Shown: piece by piece, positions 26,908 through 35,997 of the stretch
Layout: each line of letters begins with the position of its first letter
Numbering within the stretch: the first letter of the stretch is position 1
Assembly (NCBI RefSeq): GCF_014359905.1
Contig: NZ_JACIYP010000010.1
Location: 1-64,000 of the forward strand
Direction: 5' to 3'
Length of the DNA: 64,000 bases
Origin: Hoeflea sp.
GTDB lineage: Bacteria; Pseudomonadota; Alphaproteobacteria; Rhizobiales; Rhizobiaceae
The notes under the pieces: generated by a model
What the model saw: only the letters and a program-made list of their open reading frames with translations
Told to the model about the DNA's origin: nothing
Database searches by the model: none
Translations under genes and position numbers: made by a program

Positions 26908-27507
26908 CTAGGAATTCTCGATGTTTCCGAGGCGCCTCTTGATCTGCACGTCCGGCGGAGCGCGCAATGTTTGCAGGATCACGCAACTCCTTTCCGCGGC
27001 ATCGAGCAACGCGTTCAGATGCAAGTCTGACAATGCGCTTTCGGTCTTCAGTTCTACCTCGATGCTCGCGGTTTGAAAGCCGACTGGAACGTTTTCTCCG
27101 GTCATCAAGGTCCCCCGTACATCTGCACCAAGACCAACCCGCACTTCGAGATGCGCCAGCTTGATCGACTTCAGATTGGCAATCATGCGAATGGCGGTAT
27201 CAAGACAGCTTGCAAGCGATGCGGCGAGGATTTCCCCTGGGCAGGGGAAATCGCTTTCGCCTCCCACGGCCGCGTGAACGGAGACGGGAATATCCACGGG
27301 AATGCCTTCGCCGCAGACGACATGCGTATGGATGGGGTGCTTCGCGGGAACTTCGGCGTCCACGGTATGGGCGCGATCAACCACCCAGGCAGACCCGGGG
27401 GCATCATGATAGTGCTTGCGCAGAGGCATCTGCCTTTCGAGAACTGCAATGGGCGTCCCGCCGGTGAAGGGCCGGATTTGGTCGAGGTGTGTGCGGTCCA
27501 TCGTCAT
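26908..27507 (-). CDS. OsmC-family protein
   Basis: A 199-residue OsmC/Ohr-superfamily protein, of the type that detoxifies organic peroxides with thiols. The core GGESDFPCPGEILAASLASCLDTAIRMIA contains both family cysteines (Cys in FPCPG and in SLASCLD). The second segment HLEVRVGLGADVRGTL is typical. The N-terminal extension of about 60 residues before the core is also seen in some family members. The ATG at 27507 has GGGGAG upstream and overlaps (ATGA) the stop of a 25-codon leader frame. It is divergent from an HxlR regulator. Confidence 0.85.
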   Translation of the reverse strand: MTMDRTHLDQIRPFTGGTPIAVLERQMPLRKHYHDAPGSAWVVDRAHTVDAEVPAKHPIHTHVVCGEGIPVDIPVSVHAAVGGESDFPCPGEILAASLASCLDTAIRMIANLKSIKLAHLEVRVGLGADVRGTLMTGENVPVGFQTASIEVELKTESALSDLHLNALLDAAERSCVILQTLRAPPDVQIKRRLGNIENS

Positions 27508-27581
27508 TTGACCGCTCCCCGCCCGGACCCCGGGCCGTCTACATCGCGCTGAACCAGGCCGTGCGTGATGAATCGGTTCAT
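27504..27581 (-). CDS. Possible 25-codon leader peptide upstream of osmC
   Basis: The peptide starts MNRFITHGLVQRDV. It has a stronger ribosome site (AAAGGAG) than osmC itself, and its stop overlaps the osmC start as ATGA, which suggests translational coupling. It shows no similarity I recognise and could also be the shrunken remnant of a once longer gene. Confidence 0.4.
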   Translation of the reverse strand: MNRFITHGLVQRDVDGPGSGRGAVK

Positions 27582-27680
27582 GGCGAACTCCTTTCCCTGT
27601 GAAATCCCCCGAAAACCCGGGCCGGTCCACACAGTGCGCGCGCCGGATGAGGACGCATACTTCTCCATGCGTAGCAAACC

Positions 27681-27697
27681 ACTACAAGATCCGTAGT
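27681..27697. promoter_or_regulatory. Candidate HxlR operator
   Basis: ACTAC, a 7-base centre, GTAGT, about 35 bases before the regulator start, in the region shared with the divergent osmC. Short dyads of this shape are common for HxlR repressors. Confidence 0.45.
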
Positions 27698-27731
27698 AGT
27701 CAGGGACGCGGCCGGCGCGTAGTCTTGATCG

Positions 27732-28436
27732 ATGGAGCACAAAGCCAAAAACAAATCGGGAAGCCTGTGCCCGGCTATGGCATCCGCAGAGATACTGGGC
27801 GACAAATGGACCTTGCTCCTGCTGCGAGAGCTGTTTCTGGGCACGACCCGGTTCAGCCGGTTTCAGAAAGCCATCCCGCGCATGTCGCCGTCCATTCTCA
27901 GCAAGCGGCTCAAGACGCTGGAGGCCGCGGAGATCATCATTCGAAAGACCGTCCCGACCGGGCAGGCCGCTGAATACAAGCTCACGCGATGTGGCCGCGA
28001 ACTTGGCCCCATTGTCGAGAACATGGCCGTCTGGGGCATGCGCTGGCGCAAACGCAGTATCGCAGCCCAGGATTGTGATCTCGGAGGGTTCATGTGGGAT
28101 TTTCACCGAACCCTGAATACCCAGGGTCTGCCGGACGGTGAAACGGTGATCCTCGTGCAGATTTCGGACCGGTCTGAGCTGAATACATGGTGGGTGATTG
28201 CGAATGGCGACGCCATCGACCTCTGCCCCGAAGACCCCGGCCATGCCGTGGACATCTACCTCACGGCATCGCTGGCGAACCTGATCGCGCTCTGGTTGGG
28301 GGACGTCACCGTTCGCGATGCCGTTGACGCCAGGTCCATCTTCCTCGACGGCCCCAGACATCTGCTGGATTCGGCGCAGGACTGGATGGCGCGGTCCCCG
28401 CTGGTTGGAGTGGAGCCTGCGACTTCCACCCGATGA
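27732..28436 (+). CDS. HxlR-family transcriptional regulator
   Basis: A 234-residue protein. The N-terminal winged helix is of HxlR type (AEILGDKWTLLLLRELFLGTTRFSRFQ, then SPSILSKRLKTLEAAEII). The C-terminal half (about residues 120-225) is an SCP2-like region (DAIDLCPEDPGHAVDIYLTASLANLIALWLGD), seen in a subgroup of HxlR proteins and possibly ligand-binding. It probably controls the divergent osmC gene. Its stop overlaps a possible upstream start of the next gene. Confidence 0.86.
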   Translation: MEHKAKNKSGSLCPAMASAEILGDKWTLLLLRELFLGTTRFSRFQKAIPRMSPSILSKRLKTLEAAEIIIRKTVPTGQAAEYKLTRCGRELGPIVENMAVWGMRWRKRSIAAQDCDLGGFMWDFHRTLNTQGLPDGETVILVQISDRSELNTWWVIANGDAIDLCPEDPGHAVDIYLTASLANLIALWLGDVTVRDAVDARSIFLDGPRHLLDSAQDWMARSPLVGVEPATSTR

Positions 28437-28537
28437 GGTTCATCGGCAAACAGGTCCATAGTGGCGGATCGGGCGGATCATTGACATGGCGTCTGATCTG
28501 GATTTTGATTGCGAGGCGCAGATGGCAGGGGATACGG

Positions 28538-29371
28538 GTGCCCGAATATCATGAACCGGACACGTTCGCCGCACTTGAGAAACGCGAGTGGGCCAAAACC
28601 GATGTGGCACAATCCTATGCAAAGGTGTTTGCCAAAGCGGCGGACATGGTTGTTCCATCCTTGGTTGAGGCCGTCGGAGCCGGTCCTGACATCAATGCAC
28701 TCGACCTATGCTGCGGCCAAGGCAACGTGGCAGCGGGCCTTCTCAAGGCAGGAGCTAAGGTCACTGGACTTGATTTCTCACCTGCCATGCTTGAGATGGC
28801 GCGGGCAGCGGTTCCAGAGGCTCTGTTTGTAGAAGGCGACGCGATGGCGTTGTGCTTTGAAGATCAGTCATTTGACGCTGTGACAATTGGGTTTGGGATG
28901 CCGCACGTACCGGACCCCCCGAAAGTAGTGGCGGAAGCCCGCCGTGTTCTGCGTCCTGGCGGTCGGCTGGCGTTTTCTGTGTGGTGTGGGCCAGAAGTTG
29001 ACACTGCTCTTGGCTATGTTTTTGGCGCTATAGGTCAACATGGGTCACCAGAGATTGCCTTACCTCCGGGGCCGGGTGCGACGGATTATGCTGATCCCAC
29101 GCTGGCCTTTTCCGTTCTCGAGACGGCCGGATTTACCAATTGCCGTCAAACTATTGTCGCGTCCAAGTGGCACGTGAGTGACCCTGGCGCACCCTATGAT
29201 TTCTTTCTTGAGGGAACAGCCAGAGGCGGTGCTCTCTTGCGTCCGCAACCGTCAGCGAATGCGGCCGCTATCCGAGCTGCTGTTGTTTCAAAAGTACTGG
29301 AAAAGCACGGACAGGGACCTCTATGGGATGTGCCAATTCCAGCGGTCGTGACCGTAGCGGTGGCTGTCTAA
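28538..29371 (+). CDS. Class I SAM-dependent methyltransferase
   Basis: A 277-residue methyltransferase of the UbiE/Methyltransf_11 type. Motif I is ALDLCCGQGNVAAGLL, followed by VTGLDFSPAMLEMAR and the post-motif region FDAVTIGFGMPHVPDPPKVVAEARRVLRPGGR. The substrate is unknown. The start is uncertain: GTG at 28538 has AGGGG nearby and gives a normal N-terminus, whereas ATG at 28433 overlaps the HxlR stop (ATGA) but adds 35 residues without homology. GC content is lower than in flanking genes, hinting at transfer. Confidence 0.82.
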   Translation: MPEYHEPDTFAALEKREWAKTDVAQSYAKVFAKAADMVVPSLVEAVGAGPDINALDLCCGQGNVAAGLLKAGAKVTGLDFSPAMLEMARAAVPEALFVEGDAMALCFEDQSFDAVTIGFGMPHVPDPPKVVAEARRVLRPGGRLAFSVWCGPEVDTALGYVFGAIGQHGSPEIALPPGPGATDYADPTLAFSVLETAGFTNCRQTIVASKWHVSDPGAPYDFFLEGTARGGALLRPQPSANAAAIRAAVVSKVLEKHGQGPLWDVPIPAVVTVAVAV

Positions 29372-29711
29372 ATAATATGAGTGATGTGGGGCCTTCATAA
29401 AAGCATTCGCTGCCGTTCTTGCCCCAAGCGGCAGCTTGGCCGCAGACCTAAGTCTTGCCCGCTAGAATGCTGCACGATCTACCAATGGCCGCTCTGGTGG
29501 AGCTGCGCCGCGGCGGGTGAGGACAATGTCAGCAAAGGGCCGAAAACGCCGATGATGGCTTGGCGACTAAGCTGGGAAAGCGGACGCTGGCTGCAGCCGA
29601 GAGCCGAAGCCATTCGATAGGCGCAATCTCGGGGCTGTCCCCTGCGCCCCCGCAAGTCGGATTGCAGCCTGACGTCGACACATGAAGCACATCTGCAGAC
29701 GTGTATTTACT
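29372..29711. other. Intergenic stretch without a recognisable feature
   Basis: About 340 bases between the convergent methyltransferase and LysR genes. Base composition is lower in GC than the chromosome. I find no gene, hairpin with T run or known repeat. Confidence 0.5.
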
Positions 29712-30647
29712 TCAAGCGCTGAAGGGGTGCAAGAGCTCAGCTATCCGGCTTCCTAACCATTGGTGAGGCGGACTGTTTGAAAACCGACGATGCCAAATCA
29801 AACACAAGCGGACCGGATCGACGAGGATGGGGGGCTCGAACACATTGAGATTTGCTGATTTGGAAACGCGATGTGCGAACGCGGATGGAAGCAAGGCGAT
29901 GAGGTCCGAACTGGCGACGGCGCGGTAAACTCCGGAGAAAACCGGCAGGGTCATCACCACATTGCGTTCGCGCCCGATCCTCGCAAGTGCCTCATCCCCG
30001 ATACCTTTGGGATTACCCTCTGTTGAAAACAGGACATGCTGTAATTCGCAGAAGAGGTCGAGCGGCATGACATCGCCATGTGCAAGTGCACGCTCTGTTG
30101 TCCTTGGATGAGCCTTCCTGGCAATCACAGAGAATGATGAGCTGAAAACCGGTTTGCCTTCTGCCCATTCCGGCAACGGCGTTTCCGGCAGCAAAGCAAA
30201 ATCCACGTCTTGGCTTGCCATGGCGTCGACACGGTCGTCGGGGACCAAATCAACCAGGTGAACACGCAACGAAGGAGCATGCGCTGTCAGGTATTCGGCC
30301 AAGGCGGGCATGAGCATTTCAGCAAAGAAATCGCTGCCCGAAATCCGGAATCTGTTTTCTGCGGTCGCCGGATCGAACGCATCTTGCGCGCGGATCAGCG
30401 CTTCGATACGGCTCAAGACGTCTTGAAGAGGTTCTTGCAGAGAAAGAGCAAACTCCGTCGCTTCGAGCTTCTGACCGCTGCGAAAGAACAACTCGTCCCC
30501 GAGAGAGAGGCGAAGCCTTTTCAGCGCTGCAGATACGGCTGGTTGGGATAGGCCCAAACGCTCACCCGCCCTGACAGTTGAATGCTCAATCAGCAGAGCA
30601 TCCAGCACGCGCAGAAGGTTCAGATCGAAAGTAGATAAATTTGTCAT
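29712..30647 (-). CDS. LysR-family transcriptional regulator
   Basis: A 311-residue LysR protein. The N-terminal winged helix is FDLNLLRVLDALLIEHSTVRAGERLGLSQPAVSAALKRLR; the rest is the periplasmic-binding-like effector domain (FRISGSDFFAEMLMPALAEYL onward). The ATG at 30647 is chosen because MTNLSTFDLNLLRVL is the usual beginning. It is divergent from a cupin gene and probably controls it through the dyad at 30652-30675. Confidence 0.9.
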   Translation of the reverse strand: MTNLSTFDLNLLRVLDALLIEHSTVRAGERLGLSQPAVSAALKRLRLSLGDELFFRSGQKLEATEFALSLQEPLQDVLSRIEALIRAQDAFDPATAENRFRISGSDFFAEMLMPALAEYLTAHAPSLRVHLVDLVPDDRVDAMASQDVDFALLPETPLPEWAEGKPVFSSSFSVIARKAHPRTTERALAHGDVMPLDLFCELQHVLFSTEGNPKGIGDEALARIGRERNVVMTLPVFSGVYRAVASSDLIALLPSAFAHRVSKSANLNVFEPPILVDPVRLCLIWHRRFSNSPPHQWLGSRIAELLHPFSA

Positions 30648-30651
30648 GATA

Positions 30652-30675
30652 ATCGCTATCATATAATCTATCGAT
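30652..30675. promoter_or_regulatory. Candidate LysR operator
   Basis: An AT-rich imperfect dyad, ATCG.TA at one side and TA.CGAT at the other, directly upstream of the lysR ATG and 66 bases before the cupin gene. The position suits LysR autoregulation. Confidence 0.5.
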
Positions 30676-30741
30676 TTAACAGATTAACGGGGTGCAGGTA
30701 GGCTGCGATCAGTTTCGACGATCAGACAAAGGAGGATCAAG

Positions 30742-31209
30742 ATGCAAGATCGCCCTCGCACCTATAACGTTTTGAATATACTCATGAAGTTTCACGCCTT
30801 TCCGTCCGAGACGATGGACAAGTTCTGCTTTGTCGAATGTCTTGTACCCGTTGGTGCAGGCGCGCCACCGAACCACCACGCGGGTGAGACGGAGTCGTTC
30901 TTTGTTGTCGATGGTCAGATCGGTTTCATGGTCGATGGCAAGGAAGTCCTGGCTGGCCCAGGCGATCACGTTGCAATTCCCGATGGGGCCGTGCACGCGT
31001 TTCAAGCTGTTGGAGACAAGCCGGCCCGCCTCTTGATCATCAACGCGCCCGGGCAGATGCACGACCGGTTTTTTACCGGAATCGGACACCCCCTTCCCGA
31101 GGGCCAAACCGAACTGCCGGAACCTGGCGAGCCGGATATTCCATCAGTATTGGCCATCGCGGAGGAAGTGGGCATGACATTTGTGGCTCCGGATGAAGAG
31201 CGTGCCTAA
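30742..31209 (+). CDS. Cupin-domain protein
   Basis: A 155-residue single-cupin protein. The metal-binding motif 1 is PPNHHAGETESFFVVDGQIGFMVDGKE, and motif 2 is PGDHVAIPDGAVHAFQAVGD. The reaction is unknown; such proteins include small dioxygenases and isomerases. A GGAGGATCAAG ribosome site precedes the ATG. It is probably the target of the divergent LysR regulator. The following 290 bases to 31498 contain no supported feature. Confidence 0.85.
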   Translation: MQDRPRTYNVLNILMKFHAFPSETMDKFCFVECLVPVGAGAPPNHHAGETESFFVVDGQIGFMVDGKEVLAGPGDHVAIPDGAVHAFQAVGDKPARLLIINAPGQMHDRFFTGIGHPLPEGQTELPEPGEPDIPSVLAIAEEVGMTFVAPDEERA

Positions 31210-31498
31210 CGCGGCCCACGAACAGAAAGCAAGACAGGTGCGGGGCGCAAACAGCGCCCGCGCTTAAACTATCCAGACATGTGAAAGTCGGCCCCGTCCA
31301 CTCTGCCGCCATCCGCTCGTCGAAAATGCTGCGCGATGCACGAATGGATGGTCAAACGGGCCGCGCAGCATCAAAACGGGCGGTTGTTGAATGGCAGCTT
31401 GCGCCATAAGCGACCACGGCAATCGCAGAACATAAGTCCGAGCCAGGTCTCAAGCCGCCGGACGGGCATCCACGGCTGTCTTCAGCGCACGTTCGCCG

Positions 31499-32308
31499 TC
31501 AGGCGACCTCGGCAATGTCCAGGGTCTGGCTTTGTAGCGGTTCGAACCGCTTCGAGTTCATGCCCGATGCCGTGAGCGTGACGAAACTGCCTGCCGGGAT
31601 CTCGTGCCACTTGGTGTCGGTGTCGTGAAACGGTTCGGACACCAGGCAATGGCCGGTGCCGCCGCAGGTCGGCGCGGAATAGAGGGTCGGCGCGTAGGCA
31701 TCGGTGGCGTAGCGGATGGCGTAGAGCGTCTCCCCGTCGGAGAAGGCCGCGGTGAAGCGCACCAGTTCGCGCACCCCCGCGCGTGCGCTTTCCGCCAGCG
31801 CAAACCGGATCGCCGCGCCGAAGGCGCCGGCCGGATCGGTCTCGAGCCCGAATTCGATCGCCAGCAGGAACAGCAGTTCCGAATCCGTGGTGCCGTGCCG
31901 GGCCTGGTAGAGCCTGTCCGACAGCGCCGCTTCCATCGGCCGCCGGATCTGCTCGAACCCCGCGATCTGGCCATTGTGCATGAACGACCAGGTGCCGTGC
32001 ACGAAGGGATGGCAATTGTCGCGGCTGGTCGCCCCGCCGGTCGAGGCGCGCACATGCGCCAGGAACAGCGGCGAGCGGATCTGCCGCGCCAGCGATTTGA
32101 GATTGCAGTCCGACCAGGCCGGCAGCACGTCGCGGTAGAGCCCCGGCTCCGGGCGCTCGCCATACCAGGCGATGCCGAATCCGTCGCCATTGGTCGCGGT
32201 CTTGGCCTCGGTCGCCCGGTGCGATTGTTCGATCAGCGAATGGCCCGGCGCCGAGACGATCTGCTCGAGCGGGATGGGGGTTCCACGATAGGCGGCCCAG
32301 CGGCACAT
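31499..32308 (-). CDS. Class II glutamine amidotransferase
   Basis: A 269-residue Ntn-hydrolase. Cys2 (MCRWAAYRG), exposed when Met1 is removed, is the nucleophile that hydrolyses glutamine. NGDGFGIAWYGE, FLAHVRAST and FMHNGQIAGF are the conserved amidotransferase segments. It has no synthetase domain, as in the YafJ/EgtC group; EgtC is a gamma-glutamyl hydrolase of ergothioneine synthesis, but no egtB or egtD is nearby, so I do not assign that role. Confidence 0.88.
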   Translation of the reverse strand: MCRWAAYRGTPIPLEQIVSAPGHSLIEQSHRATEAKTATNGDGFGIAWYGERPEPGLYRDVLPAWSDCNLKSLARQIRSPLFLAHVRASTGGATSRDNCHPFVHGTWSFMHNGQIAGFEQIRRPMEAALSDRLYQARHGTTDSELLFLLAIEFGLETDPAGAFGAAIRFALAESARAGVRELVRFTAAFSDGETLYAIRYATDAYAPTLYSAPTCGGTGHCLVSEPFHDTDTKWHEIPAGSFVTLTASGMNSKRFEPLQSQTLDIAEVA

Positions 32309-32447
32309 GTGTTTCTATCTGCTCCGGTTGTGTGCATCCGGTGATGCAGTTCGTTTATCATACGGCTTGCTGTTTTCACAAAGGTAAATGCCGCCACCGC
32401 ATGAACGGGCGCGCGGACGCGGCGCCAGACAGCGTGCCGGAGACCGC

Positions 32448-32663
32448 CTATTCTTGCTTTGTCCGCGCCAGCGCCGCGTTGATCGCCGCCATGCGCGCCT
32501 CGACCTGATCGAGATCCGCGGTTCCGCGGCCCGACTGGCGTTCCAGCTCGAACTTCATGGCGCTGAGGCGATCGCGCTTCTCCTCCCGGCTCAGGGTCTG
32601 GTGCTTCGAGACCTCGTCCGGCGTCATTTCGGTTTCCAGTTTTGAATCGATCTTGATGGCCAT
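32448..32663 (-). CDS. Small hypothetical protein
   Basis: A 71-residue, charged, probably helical protein (MAIKIDSKLETEMTPDEV; TLSREEKRDRLSAMKFELERQ). An AAAGGAGACGCAG ribosome site precedes the ATG. It has no domain I recognise. Good codon usage, a clear ribosome site and the isolated position support a real gene. Confidence 0.65.
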   Translation of the reverse strand: MAIKIDSKLETEMTPDEVSKHQTLSREEKRDRLSAMKFELERQSGRGTADLDQVEARMAAINAALARTKQE

Positions 32664-32878
32664 CTGCGTCTCCTTTGTCGTGCCGAAAGGTCAACGCAGC
32701 ACCTCCGCCCAGGTCTCCACGGTTTACCGGCCGAGCCGGGCCGCGCCGCCAAAGCCTCGCAAAACTGAACAATCCGTTTCCATGCGGCCCCTTATAACAG
32801 GCCCGCCTGGCCGCTACATTGGCACCAACGCAACCATTACCGGCCCCCTGTCGCCGGTCCGACACTGAGGAGACCACC

Positions 32879-33790
32879 ATGTCCATCAGGCCCGTCCGTC
32901 ATGAATCCACCGCCGTCCCGCATCTCGAAGGTGCGGGCGTCCATCTCAAGCGCGCCTTCGGTTTCGACGATCCCTCGCTCACCGATCCGTTCCTGCTGTT
33001 TGACGATTTCCGCAACTCCAGCCCCGAGAAATATCTCAAGGGCTTTCCCTGGCATCCGCACCGCGGCATCGAGACCATCACCTATGTGCTGGCCGGCACC
33101 GTCGAGCACGGCGACAGCCTCGGCAACACCGGCACGCTGGGTGCGGGCGACGTGCAATGGATGACCGCCGGCCGCGGCATCATGCACCAGGAAATGCCCA
33201 AGGGCGATTTCGCCGGCAAGATGCACGGCTTCCAGCTCTGGGCCAACCTGCCCTCGTCGATGAAGATGACCGCGCCGCGCTACCAGGACGTCACGGCCGC
33301 CGACATTCCGGTCGAGATCGATGACGACGGCACCGCAGCCCGCATCATCTGCGGCGAGTTCTGGGGCAAGCGCGGCCCGGTTGACGGCATCGCCGCCGAG
33401 CCGTCCTATGTCGACATCTCGGTTCCGCCGGGCAAGAGGAAGACCTTCAAGGTCGATGCCTACCGCTCGGCGTTTGCCTACATCTTCGCAGGCTCCGGCA
33501 CCTTCCGCGACGCCTCGAAACCCTTCGGCGTGCTGGTCGAGAAGGAAGTCGAGGGCGAGGAGATCCAGATCCGCGACATGTCGGGCGACCGCACGCTTGT
33601 GGTCTTCGACACCGGCGACGAGGTCACGGTGCAGGCGGGCGACGAAGGCATCCGCTTCCTGCTGGTCTCCGGCAAGCCGATCAAGGAGCCTGTGGCCTGG
33701 CACGGCCCGATCGTCATGAACACCCGCGCCGAACTGATCCAGGCCGTGACCGAGCTGCAGAACGGCACCTTCATCAAGCCGGCGCACTAG
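32879..33790 (+). CDS. Pirin-family protein
   Basis: A 303-residue bicupin. The N-terminal cupin has the iron ligands of pirin in WHPHRGIETITYVLAG and in MHQEMPK. The C-terminal cupin is degenerate in metal ligands, as usual. Some bacterial pirins act as quercetinases or redox sensors; the role here is not known. The start at 32879 follows GAGGAGA. A strong terminator is at 33820. Confidence 0.92.
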   Translation: MSIRPVRHESTAVPHLEGAGVHLKRAFGFDDPSLTDPFLLFDDFRNSSPEKYLKGFPWHPHRGIETITYVLAGTVEHGDSLGNTGTLGAGDVQWMTAGRGIMHQEMPKGDFAGKMHGFQLWANLPSSMKMTAPRYQDVTAADIPVEIDDDGTAARIICGEFWGKRGPVDGIAAEPSYVDISVPPGKRKTFKVDAYRSAFAYIFAGSGTFRDASKPFGVLVEKEVEGEEIQIRDMSGDRTLVVFDTGDEVTVQAGDEGIRFLLVSGKPIKEPVAWHGPIVMNTRAELIQAVTELQNGTFIKPAH

Positions 33791-33819
33791 AGCCCGCCCC
33801 GATCCGCGTGAACTGCCAG

Positions 33820-33846
33820 AATGCCGGGATTCGTCCCGGCATTTTT
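33820..33846 (+). terminator. Rho-independent terminator of the pirin gene
   Basis: A perfect 10-bp stem (33820-33829 with 33834-33843, AATGCCGGGA), a TTCG tetraloop and a run of five T residues. Confidence 0.92.
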
Positions 33847-34278
33847 GTGTTTGCCGTCGCCCATTCCCGGCGGCGCCGAAATCAGCCTGCATCAGCTGAG
33901 AGTCATGAGCGAAGGCGCGCGTCACGGCCACATCGTCGGTTGGAAGGCGACCCTCCTCCAGAGGGTGTCCGGCAAGAGTGGAATCCCGGTACTCCGGAAA
34001 AGGCAAACGAAAACAACGACCCTGGACTCTGTCCGGCATAAAGCGCGTTCCGGGCTGAGCCACCTCCCTGCCGGGGCTTGCCGCCCAAGCCTGTCTCGGC
34101 CCAAGGGCCGCAGAATGCGGTCCCTGTGCCGGTCGTAACCGTTGAAGACTGCCGATCTCCGCTTGCGTTGGACGAGCCGTAAGGGTCAAATAGGGGCGAG
34201 GCTTGGCCGCAGCACTGACAGTCCGTTCAAGGCTGCCTGTCAGGCCGATCGCGGCCGAATGTGGTGAGAGGTGACGGA
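33847..34278. other. Intergenic region upstream of marR
   Basis: About 430 bases. No gene, repeat or RNA is recognised. The marR promoter should lie near its right end. Confidence 0.5.
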
Positions 34279-34812
34279 ATGAACGCCATGTACAAGCCTG
34301 GCGACGGCTATATTTTTTTCAGCGAGATCGGCAAGATCGACCAGCTGTGCACGACGCTGGTCGGCAAGATGCTGCCTGACGGCGTGCACCCGTCACACTT
34401 TGCCATTGTCCTGCATCTAGTGCGGACGGGTGACGGCGTCACGCCGCTCAGCCTCGCCGGCGCCATGAACGTCTCCAAGGCGACGATCAGCCATTCGATC
34501 CAGGTGCTGGAAAAACGCGGCTTCATCGAAACCAGGCCCTGCGTGCTCGATGCCCGCTCCAAGCAGGTGTTCCTCACCGCCGCCGGGCATGTGTTCTGCG
34601 AGGAGGCGATCAAAGCCGCGGCGCGAACCTTCAACCATATCCTGAGCGACCAGGATCGCCAGACCATGACCGACGCCCTGCCCGGCCTCGCCACCATTCG
34701 CAAGCTGCTCGAGGCAAATCGCGAGCCCGTCCAGGCCGAAGTCTCGCATACGGACCACGATGCGTCCGGAACGCTTGCGCTTGCCATACTCGGCGATACG
34801 CCGCGGCAATAG
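34279..34812 (+). CDS. MarR-family transcriptional regulator
   Basis: A 177-residue winged-helix protein. The recognition helix region is [35 protein letters not shown], followed by the beta-wing residues [14 protein letters not shown]. The ATG at 34279 is chosen because GAGAGGTG is about 6 bases upstream; two in-frame GTG codons further upstream lack this. It is convergent with the feo operon. No target is evident. Confidence 0.88.
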   Translation: MNAMYKPGDGYIFFSEIGKIDQLCTTLVGKMLPDGVHPSHFAIVLHLVRTGDGVTPLSLAGAMNVSKATISHSIQVLEKRGFIETRPCVLDARSKQVFLTAAGHVFCEEAIKAAARTFNHILSDQDRQTMTDALPGLATIRKLLEANREPVQAEVSHTDHDASGTLALAILGDTPRQ

Positions 34813-34843
34813 CAGGGTGAGGTCAATCCGGCCCCTTGTGCCG

Positions 34844-35050
34844 TCAGTTCCGCTTTCGCGGCATGCCCAGCGTGCAGCCTGAACACCCGGCCGGGCACTG
34901 GCCGGCCTGCTGGTCGCTTATGCAGGGCGTGGTTCGCCCGCTCAGGCCGTGGCTGATGCGCCGCCTGACCGTTGCCGGAAGGATGAGTTTCCGCAGCACA
35001 TACAGTGCGGCCAGGGCCACCAGGGAATAGGTCAGGATTGCGTCCATCAT
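34844..35050 (-). CDS. FeoB-associated Cys-rich membrane protein
   Basis: A 68-residue protein with one N-terminal membrane helix ([20 protein letters not shown]) and a Cys-containing tail with the pattern C-x8-C-x3-C-x2-C ([20 protein letters not shown]). Small proteins of this kind commonly end feo operons and are thought to assist FeoB. Here it follows a feoB pseudogene and is itself intact. Confidence 0.78.
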   Translation of the reverse strand: MMDAILTYSLVALAALYVLRKLILPATVRRRISHGLSGRTTPCISDQQAGQCPAGCSGCTLGMPRKRN

Positions 35051-35053
35051 GGC

Positions 35054-35993
35054 CTAGGCTCCAAGCATGAGGGCGGTCCGGTAGACCACGAAGGACGCGC
35101 CATAGGCGAGCGCCATCATGTAGACAAACATCAGCACCGGCCAGCGCCAGGAATTGGTCTCGCGCCGCACCACGGCCAGTGTCGGCAAGCATTGCGGCGC
35201 GAACACGTACCAGGCGAGCAACGACAGGGCGGTGGCCACAGGCCATTGTCCGGCAAGGGTTGCGCCAAGCGAGGCGTCGTCGAGCGCCGAGCCGCCAATG
35301 GCATAGACAGTGGCCAGCGCGCCGACCGCGACTTCGCGCGCCGCAAGGCCGGGAACCAGCGCCAGGCCGATCTGCCAGTTGAAGCCGATGGGCGCCAGCA
35401 GCGGTTCCAGCGCATGGCCGATCATTCCGGCAAAACTGTAATTGATCGCCGCATCGGCAGCGCCTTCGGGCGCGCCTGGAAAGGTTGAGAGAAACCAGAT
35501 CAGGATCATCATCGACAGGATGATGGTGCCGGCCCGGCGGAAGAACATGAGGCCGCGCTGCGCCACGCCGAGGATCACACTGCGCGGCATGGGCAGCTTG
35601 TAGCTTGGCAGTTCCATGATGAAGGGCTCGCTCTTGCCGCGCCAGACGATGGTCCGGAACACGAAGGCCACCGTGAAGGCGCTGACGATGCCTGCCAGGT
35701 ACAGCGAAAACAGCACCAGCCCCTGCAGATTGATGATACCGGCCACCATCCGGCCTGGAATGAAGGCCCCGATGATCAGCGTGTAGACCGGGATGCGCGC
35801 CGGGCAGGTCGATGGCGGTCACCTGCCGTCCTTCCGGCGTGGTGAACTGGCCTTCCTTGCGTTCCACGGTGACGCCGGGATGGTTGGCCACCTTTTGGCG
35901 GCTTCCGGTCAGGGCATTGAACAACGCCGTCTTGCCGCAGTTCGGATTGCCCGCAAAGGCTACGCGATAGGTCCTGGCAAGGGTGTCGAGCAT
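35054..35993 (-). pseudogene. feoB: feoB with a large internal out-of-frame deletion
   Basis: FeoB is the GTP-gated inner-membrane ferrous iron transporter, normally about 600 residues. From ATG 35993 the frame encodes the first 65 residues of the G domain: G1 [15 protein letters not shown]2 [10 protein letters not shown] and G3 DLPG. At 35798 it switches by one base to a frame encoding only the last about 250 residues ([28 protein letters not shown]; final membrane helices). Roughly 300 residues are missing, including G4/G5 and most of the first transmembrane block. GGCGCG at the junction would fit both parents. The product cannot be a working transporter. feoA and the Cys-rich gene around it remain intact. 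Confidence 0.88.
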
Positions 35994-35997
35994 CGCA

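Noticed and set aside
28433..28537. ATG at 28433 as start of the methyltransferase
   Set aside because: It overlaps the HxlR stop as ATGA, which is attractive, but the added 35 residues are Arg/Trp-rich and unlike the family; the GTG at 28538 has a better ribosome site.
31210..31498. Possible small gene between the cupin and amidotransferase genes
   Set aside because: Frames present have no ribosome site or domain, and composition is intermediate; nothing supportable.
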